A stretch of DNA of 33,950 bases from the NCBI GenBank assembly GCA_009930195.1, contig RZYT01000004.1:1-33950 (forward strand), in the 5' to 3' direction. The stretch is from Spirochaetia bacterium (GTDB lineage Bacteria > Spirochaetota > Spirochaetia > Sphaerochaetales > Sphaerochaetaceae). The position numbers and the translations under genes are program-made. Shown piece by piece: positions 30,757 through 33,950 of this stretch. Below the pieces are notes generated by a model, which saw only the letters and a list, made by a program, of their open reading frames with translations, was not told the DNA's origin and ran no database searches. How positions within the stretch are numbered: the stretch's first letter is position 1; every line of letters starts with the position of its first letter.

Positions 30757-32253
30757 ATGACGAAAGAAGCAGCATTTGCAGCATTGGAAACCTTGGATCG
30801 GCAGATAGTCCTGCTTGACCATATTGAGGCAACCCTGGCTTGGGACCAGGAGATATCGCTCTCTGAGCGGGGTGTGGAAGAACGTTCATCCCAACTTGGT
30901 TGGATAGCCGAGCAGCGCCACCACCTTGTCAGTGATCATGCCATGGAAGATCTGCTTGCGCAGCTGGAGGGGTACGAGCCGGACTCCTCCTTCCAAAGGG
31001 AACTCATCGCTCATAGGAGGCGAGAGTATGAGAAGCAGGTGAAACTGCCTTCATCTCTTGTCCGTTCAATTTCTGAACAAGCTTCCAAAGCCCATCAAAG
31101 CTGGGTTGAAGCCCGAAAAGCGGGGTCTTGGTCACGCTTTTCTCCCGATTTTCATCCAATGGTTGAAATGGTCCGTGAAAAAGCGGATTTGCTTCGTTCA
31201 GAGGGGCAGTGCCTGTACGATCCGTTGCTTGACAATTTTGAGCGGGGAATGAGGACGGATGAGGTTGACCGTCTCTTTTCCTCGATCAAGGAAGATCTCA
31301 AGGCCCTTGCCCAGAGGATGGAGCGGCATCAGGTTGACGATGCGTTTCTGAAACTGGAGTATCCCATCAGTGCCCAGGAGGCTTTCTCCCGTCAGGTACT
31401 GAAGGATATGGGGTTTGACTTCAGCCGGGGCAGCATGGCGGTTTCTGTTCATCCTTTCACTACCACCGTTGGCGGTGATGATATCCGGATCACCACGCGT
31501 TACACTGATCCCAGCGTAGCGGACAGCCTGTTCTCCACCATCCATGAGGGAGGGCATGCACTGTATGAGATGGGCGCCAACAGCGGATTGCTCAAGGGGA
31601 CGAGTCTTGCAAACGGAGCAAGTCTGGGCATGCATGAATCGCAGAGCAGGCTGTGGGAGAATATCATCGGAAAGAGCGCAGAGTTCTGGGAACACTACTA
31701 TCCGCTGTTTGCCGACATTTTCCCTGCACAGACATCTGGAGTGAGCCTTGGGAGATTTGTCCAAGCCATCAACAAGGTACAGAGAAATCCCATCCGGGTG
31801 AATGCGGACGAGGTCAATTACAGTCTGCATATCATTCTGCGTTTTGAGCTTGAGCGTCAGATTCTTGACGGCAATCTCGCGGTGGCCGATATTCCCGAGG
31901 CATGGGATGCAAAGCACGAAGCATTGTTCGGCTATAGGCCGGGTTCACTGCAAGAGGGGGCGCTTCAGGATGTCCATTGGAGCAGCGGAGACTTCGGCTA
32001 CTTTCCCACTTATGCCCTGGGCAATCTCTATGGAGCACAGATCTGGGAGCGGGTAAAGAAGGATCTTGATGTTTCAGATCTGCTGAAAACCGGGCAACTG
32101 GGGCAGATCAGCTCACTTCTCCGGGAGCATATCTATCAGAAGGGGGCTCTGCAAAGCGGGCTAGACACCCTTGTTTCGTACACTTCCAAGGGTCTTGACG
32201 CGACGTTGTTCACAAGCTACCTTGAAAACAAATTCAGCCGCTTGTTCGGCTAG
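30757..32253 (+). CDS. M32-family metallocarboxypeptidase (Taq type)
   Basis: A 498-residue, mostly helical zinc carboxypeptidase. The active-site H-E-G-G-H is at 263-267, with Glu264 as catalytic base. About 30 residues on comes H-E-S-Q-S-R-L-W-E-N, which carries the third zinc ligand. I-R-V-N-A-D-E-V-N-Y-S-L-H-I-I and H-P-F are also M32 hallmarks. These cytoplasmic enzymes remove C-terminal amino acids one at a time from peptides, avoiding proline. I start at ATG 30757, which has GGGGG six bases upstream. The in-frame ATG at 30745 overlaps that ribosome binding site. It follows thrS behind a terminator, and pgsA begins 12 bases later. Confidence 0.93.
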   Translation: MTKEAAFAALETLDRQIVLLDHIEATLAWDQEISLSERGVEERSSQLGWIAEQRHHLVSDHAMEDLLAQLEGYEPDSSFQRELIAHRRREYEKQVKLPSSLVRSISEQASKAHQSWVEARKAGSWSRFSPDFHPMVEMVREKADLLRSEGQCLYDPLLDNFERGMRTDEVDRLFSSIKEDLKALAQRMERHQVDDAFLKLEYPISAQEAFSRQVLKDMGFDFSRGSMAVSVHPFTTTVGGDDIRITTRYTDPSVADSLFSTIHEGGHALYEMGANSGLLKGTSLANGASLGMHESQSRLWENIIGKSAEFWEHYYPLFADIFPAQTSGVSLGRFVQAINKVQRNPIRVNADEVNYSLHIILRFELERQILDGNLAVADIPEAWDAKHEALFGYRPGSLQEGALQDVHWSSGDFGYFPTYALGNLYGAQIWERVKKDLDVSDLLKTGQLGQISSLLREHIYQKGALQSGLDTLVSYTSKGLDATLFTSYLENKFSRLFG

Positions 32254-32265
32254 GAAGAGGTCCCT

Positions 32266-32862
32266 ATGAATATCCCGAATAAGCTTACGGTTTCGCGCTT
32301 GGTCATGGCGCCCCTGTTCTTCATTGCCTTTCATCTTGCTTCATGGTTCGGACCTCAATTGCAGAGCACCGCTTCCATCCTTACGCTCACTCTCTGGGCT
32401 GCAACCGAGCTCACCGATTTGCTCGACGGGCAGATAGCGCGCAAGAAGAATCTGGTGACTGACTTGGGCAAGGTGATGGATCCTTTTGCTGATACGTTCT
32501 CCCGTCTGACCTATTTCGTGTGTCTTTCCGGAGCCGGGATCATGCCGCTTTGGACCTTCATCCTGATCATGTGGAGGGAGTTTTCCATCCTCTTTGTCAG
32601 GATGCTGATGATGGGCAAGGGGAAGCCTGTCGCCGCCAATATCTGGGGGAAGAGCAAGGCCGTGCTGTATGCAGTCAGTGGTGCACTCGGCATCCTCTAC
32701 ATCGCGTTGGGCAACTGGTTCGAGGATGCTTCCTTCCTGACGGCAGCCCGTCCGGTACTGACAGCGGTGTTCATTCTTGCCGCCCTCAGTTCCGTGATGT
32801 CTTTCCTTACCTATATCAAAGCAATCATCCGCGATGGCAGTCTTGCTTCCATGAGCCGGTAG
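32266..32862 (+). CDS. pgsA: CDP-alcohol phosphatidyltransferase, probably PgsA
   Basis: A 198-residue inner-membrane protein with about five helices. The full CDP-alcohol motif is present: D51-x2-D54-G55-x2-A58-R59-x8-G68-x3-D72-x3-D76. These acids bind the magnesium ions and the CDP group. Size and sequence (N-I-P-N-K-L-T-V-S-R at the N-terminus) fit phosphatidylglycerophosphate synthase, which makes PGP from CDP-diacylglycerol and glycerol 3-phosphate. Other alcohol acceptors cannot be excluded. A GAGG-type ribosome binding site precedes the ATG. The next gene, a phosphatase, starts 11 bases later. Confidence 0.88.
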   Translation: MNIPNKLTVSRLVMAPLFFIAFHLASWFGPQLQSTASILTLTLWAATELTDLLDGQIARKKNLVTDLGKVMDPFADTFSRLTYFVCLSGAGIMPLWTFILIMWREFSILFVRMLMMGKGKPVAANIWGKSKAVLYAVSGALGILYIALGNWFEDASFLTAARPVLTAVFILAALSSVMSFLTYIKAIIRDGSLASMSR

Positions 32863-32873
32863 GGGTGAACCAC

Positions 32874-33662
32874 ATGCAGACTCTTGATACGCTCAGCAAT
32901 GCGGAAGCGACCTCAGTACAGTTTCTGCTTACCGATGTTGATGACACCATCACCACCGAGGGAAAGTTGCGCCCGGTTGCCCTTGAGGCGTTGTACCGAC
33001 TCAAGGAAGCAGGGATCCGTACCATTTGTGTGACCGGGGGCTCTGCAGGGTGGGGGGATACCTATCTGCGCCAATGGCCGGTGGAGGCAGTACTCAGTGA
33101 AAGCGGAGCGGTCTGCCTGTACCGGGAAGATGGGATGATCAGGAAGTATGTCCATCCCTCCATTGTGCAGGAAGGGTATGCCCAGCGAGCTGAAGAGCTG
33201 ATCAGGAAGGTGCTTGAAGAGGTCCCCGGGGCAAAGCTTTCCAGTGACCAGTTTGCCCGCATCTACGATATTGCGTTCGACCATGGCAGCGAGCCTCCCT
33301 ACTTGGACAGGGACGGAATCGAGCAAGTGGTTCGACTCTGCAAGAGCTTGGGAGCCGGGACAGCGGTGAGTTCCATTCATATCAATGCTTGGTTCGGGTC
33401 CTTTGATAAGTTCGAGGGATCGCGCTCGTTTTTCCAGGATGTGCTTGCTCTAGATGAATCGGCCTTGCTTTCCCAAAGCTGTTATTGCGGGGATGCCCCG
33501 AATGACCAGGTGATGTTTTCCCGATTTCCTCTGAGCTTCGGCGTCGGCAACATCCGTTTGCATGAGAAAACCATGCAATTCCTGCCTCGCTATGCAGCTG
33601 CCTCACACGGTGGCGCTGGGTTTGCGGAGATTGTGGATGCTTTGCTGGATAAACGCCGCTGA
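32874..33662 (+). CDS. HAD-IIB phosphatase (Cof/SPP-like)
   Basis: A 262-residue HAD-superfamily phosphatase with an internal cap. Motif I is L-T-D-V-D-D-T with Asp21 as nucleophile and Asp23 as acid/base. Motif II is C-V-T-G-G and motif IV is Y-C-G-D-A-P-N-D-Q with the metal-binding acids. The cap (about residues 80-185) lies between motifs II and III as in Cof or sucrose-phosphate-phosphatase-like proteins. Its neighbour PgsA makes a phosphorylated lipid, but HAD-IIB enzymes normally act on small soluble sugar phosphates, so no lipid role should be assumed. The start is the ATG after AGGGGTG. The substrate is unknown. Confidence 0.85.
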   Translation: MQTLDTLSNAEATSVQFLLTDVDDTITTEGKLRPVALEALYRLKEAGIRTICVTGGSAGWGDTYLRQWPVEAVLSESGAVCLYREDGMIRKYVHPSIVQEGYAQRAEELIRKVLEEVPGAKLSSDQFARIYDIAFDHGSEPPYLDRDGIEQVVRLCKSLGAGTAVSSIHINAWFGSFDKFEGSRSFFQDVLALDESALLSQSCYCGDAPNDQVMFSRFPLSFGVGNIRLHEKTMQFLPRYAAASHGGAGFAEIVDALLDKRR

Positions 33663-33690
33663 GAATTGTCAAAATCTTTGATAGGAACGC

Positions 33691-33720
33691 TTGACACTCA
33701 GAATGGTCTTTTGCTATGTT
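33691..33720 (+). promoter_or_regulatory. Strong promoter at the window's right end
   Basis: A consensus -35 TTGACA (33691-33696), an 18-base spacer and TATGTT (33715-33720). The start would be near 33727. No gene with a start codon follows in the window. Confidence 0.65.
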
Positions 33721-33726
33721 ATCGGA

Positions 33727-33950
33727 GCACGCTGAACGACACCAAGTCTACAGCGGACGATTTTTGACAGACATATGAGAGAAGAGAAGAGAAGATAAAA
33801 CACGAGATGATTGCCGCAAGGCTGTTGATCGAGTGTATTTGGAAGCCGCAAGGGCTTCCCAGTCAATTACCTTAGAAATGATGAACAGTAGAATTGAAAA
33901 GCTACGTTCGTTTGCGAGGAAAGACAGGGCGAACTATTGAAGAAAATAGA
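33727..33950 (+). other. Untranslated leader, possibly of an rRNA operon
   Basis: At least 220 bases follow the strong promoter with no coding frame of note. It contains a purine repeat of GAGAA/GAAGA units (33778-33796), a perfect 7-bp hairpin GGAAGCC/GGCTTCC (33841-33859) and a wider TCAATT/AATTGA inverted repeat (33863-33897). A strong consensus promoter, a long leader without a ribosome binding site and hairpins fit an rRNA leader. The 16S gene itself is not reached, so this stays a guess. Confidence 0.35.

Noticed and set aside
28810-30822. Open frame of 670 codons antisense to thrS
   Set aside because: It covers a certain gene on the other strand, has no family resemblance and no ribosome binding site. 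Codon bias that avoids TTA, CTA and TCA in thrS leaves the opposite strand free of stops.
33841-33859. Hairpin GGAAGCC/GGCTTCC as a terminator
   Set aside because: No T-run follows on either strand.

Overview
The window looks like a chromosomal segment of a free-living anaerobic spirochaete, most like Sphaerochaeta or a close relative. This is an inference from gene content. The clues are a plant/trypanosome-type 6-phosphofructokinase, a SecD with a long extra segment after its first membrane helix, Rex beside a sensory plus catalytic [FeFe]-hydrogenase cluster, and Clostridia-like traits including a T-box leader. No species can be proven from the sequence alone. There are no insertion sequences, CRISPR arrays, tRNAs or phage genes. 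Nearly all genes are intact and tightly packed.

Layout. 1-2311: the end of an aminotransferase gene, a small ModE-type DNA-binding protein and a phosphofructokinase, in overlapping order, closed by a strong terminator. 2312-2948: a non-coding stretch with a promoter-to-terminator unit that I read as a ~120-nt small RNA carrying two copies of an anti-Shine-Dalgarno 12-mer. 2949-4603: a HAD phosphatase (apparently leaderless) and a DMT-family transporter. 4576-8608 (minus): a marR - ABC - ABC operon encoding an asymmetric heterodimeric exporter of the TM287/288 type, with an operator over its promoter. 8714-10825 (minus): pgi and argR. 11161-13795: LemA, a DUF2207 membrane protein and a DUF1653 protein. 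13853-14131 (minus): an RRM RNA-binding protein. 14412-15955: a dolichol/phytol-kinase-like protein and a DUF92 protein, resembling the VTE5/VTE6 pair. 16072-17706: groEL without an adjacent groES. 17893-21300: yajC-secD-secF. 21377-22909: ispH and rex. 23112-28601: the hydrogen module. 28602-30708: a T-box leader and thrS. 30757-33662: an M32 carboxypeptidase, a CDP-alcohol phosphatidyltransferase and a HAD-IIB phosphatase. 33691-33950: a strong promoter and a long untranslated leader leaving the window, possibly an rRNA leader.

How the genes work together. The most coherent system is at 22238-28601. Rex (an NADH/NAD+ sensor) is followed by a thioredoxin-like [2Fe-2S] protein, a PAS-containing sensory [FeFe]-hydrogenase (HydS), a SpoIIE/PP2C-type phosphatase, a second [2Fe-2S] protein, a group-B-type [FeFe]-hydrogenase and a free-methionine-sulfoxide reductase. 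Most of these genes overlap by a few bases. I infer a hydrogen/redox-sensing pathway that passes its signal to a protein phosphatase and is encoded with the enzyme it may control. Other coupled units are the Sec accessory operon and the two-step isoprenoid-alcohol kinase pair. Regulation is unusually readable: MarR and ArgR sites over their own promoters, a T-box with a threonine ACC specifier before thrS, and several intrinsic terminators.
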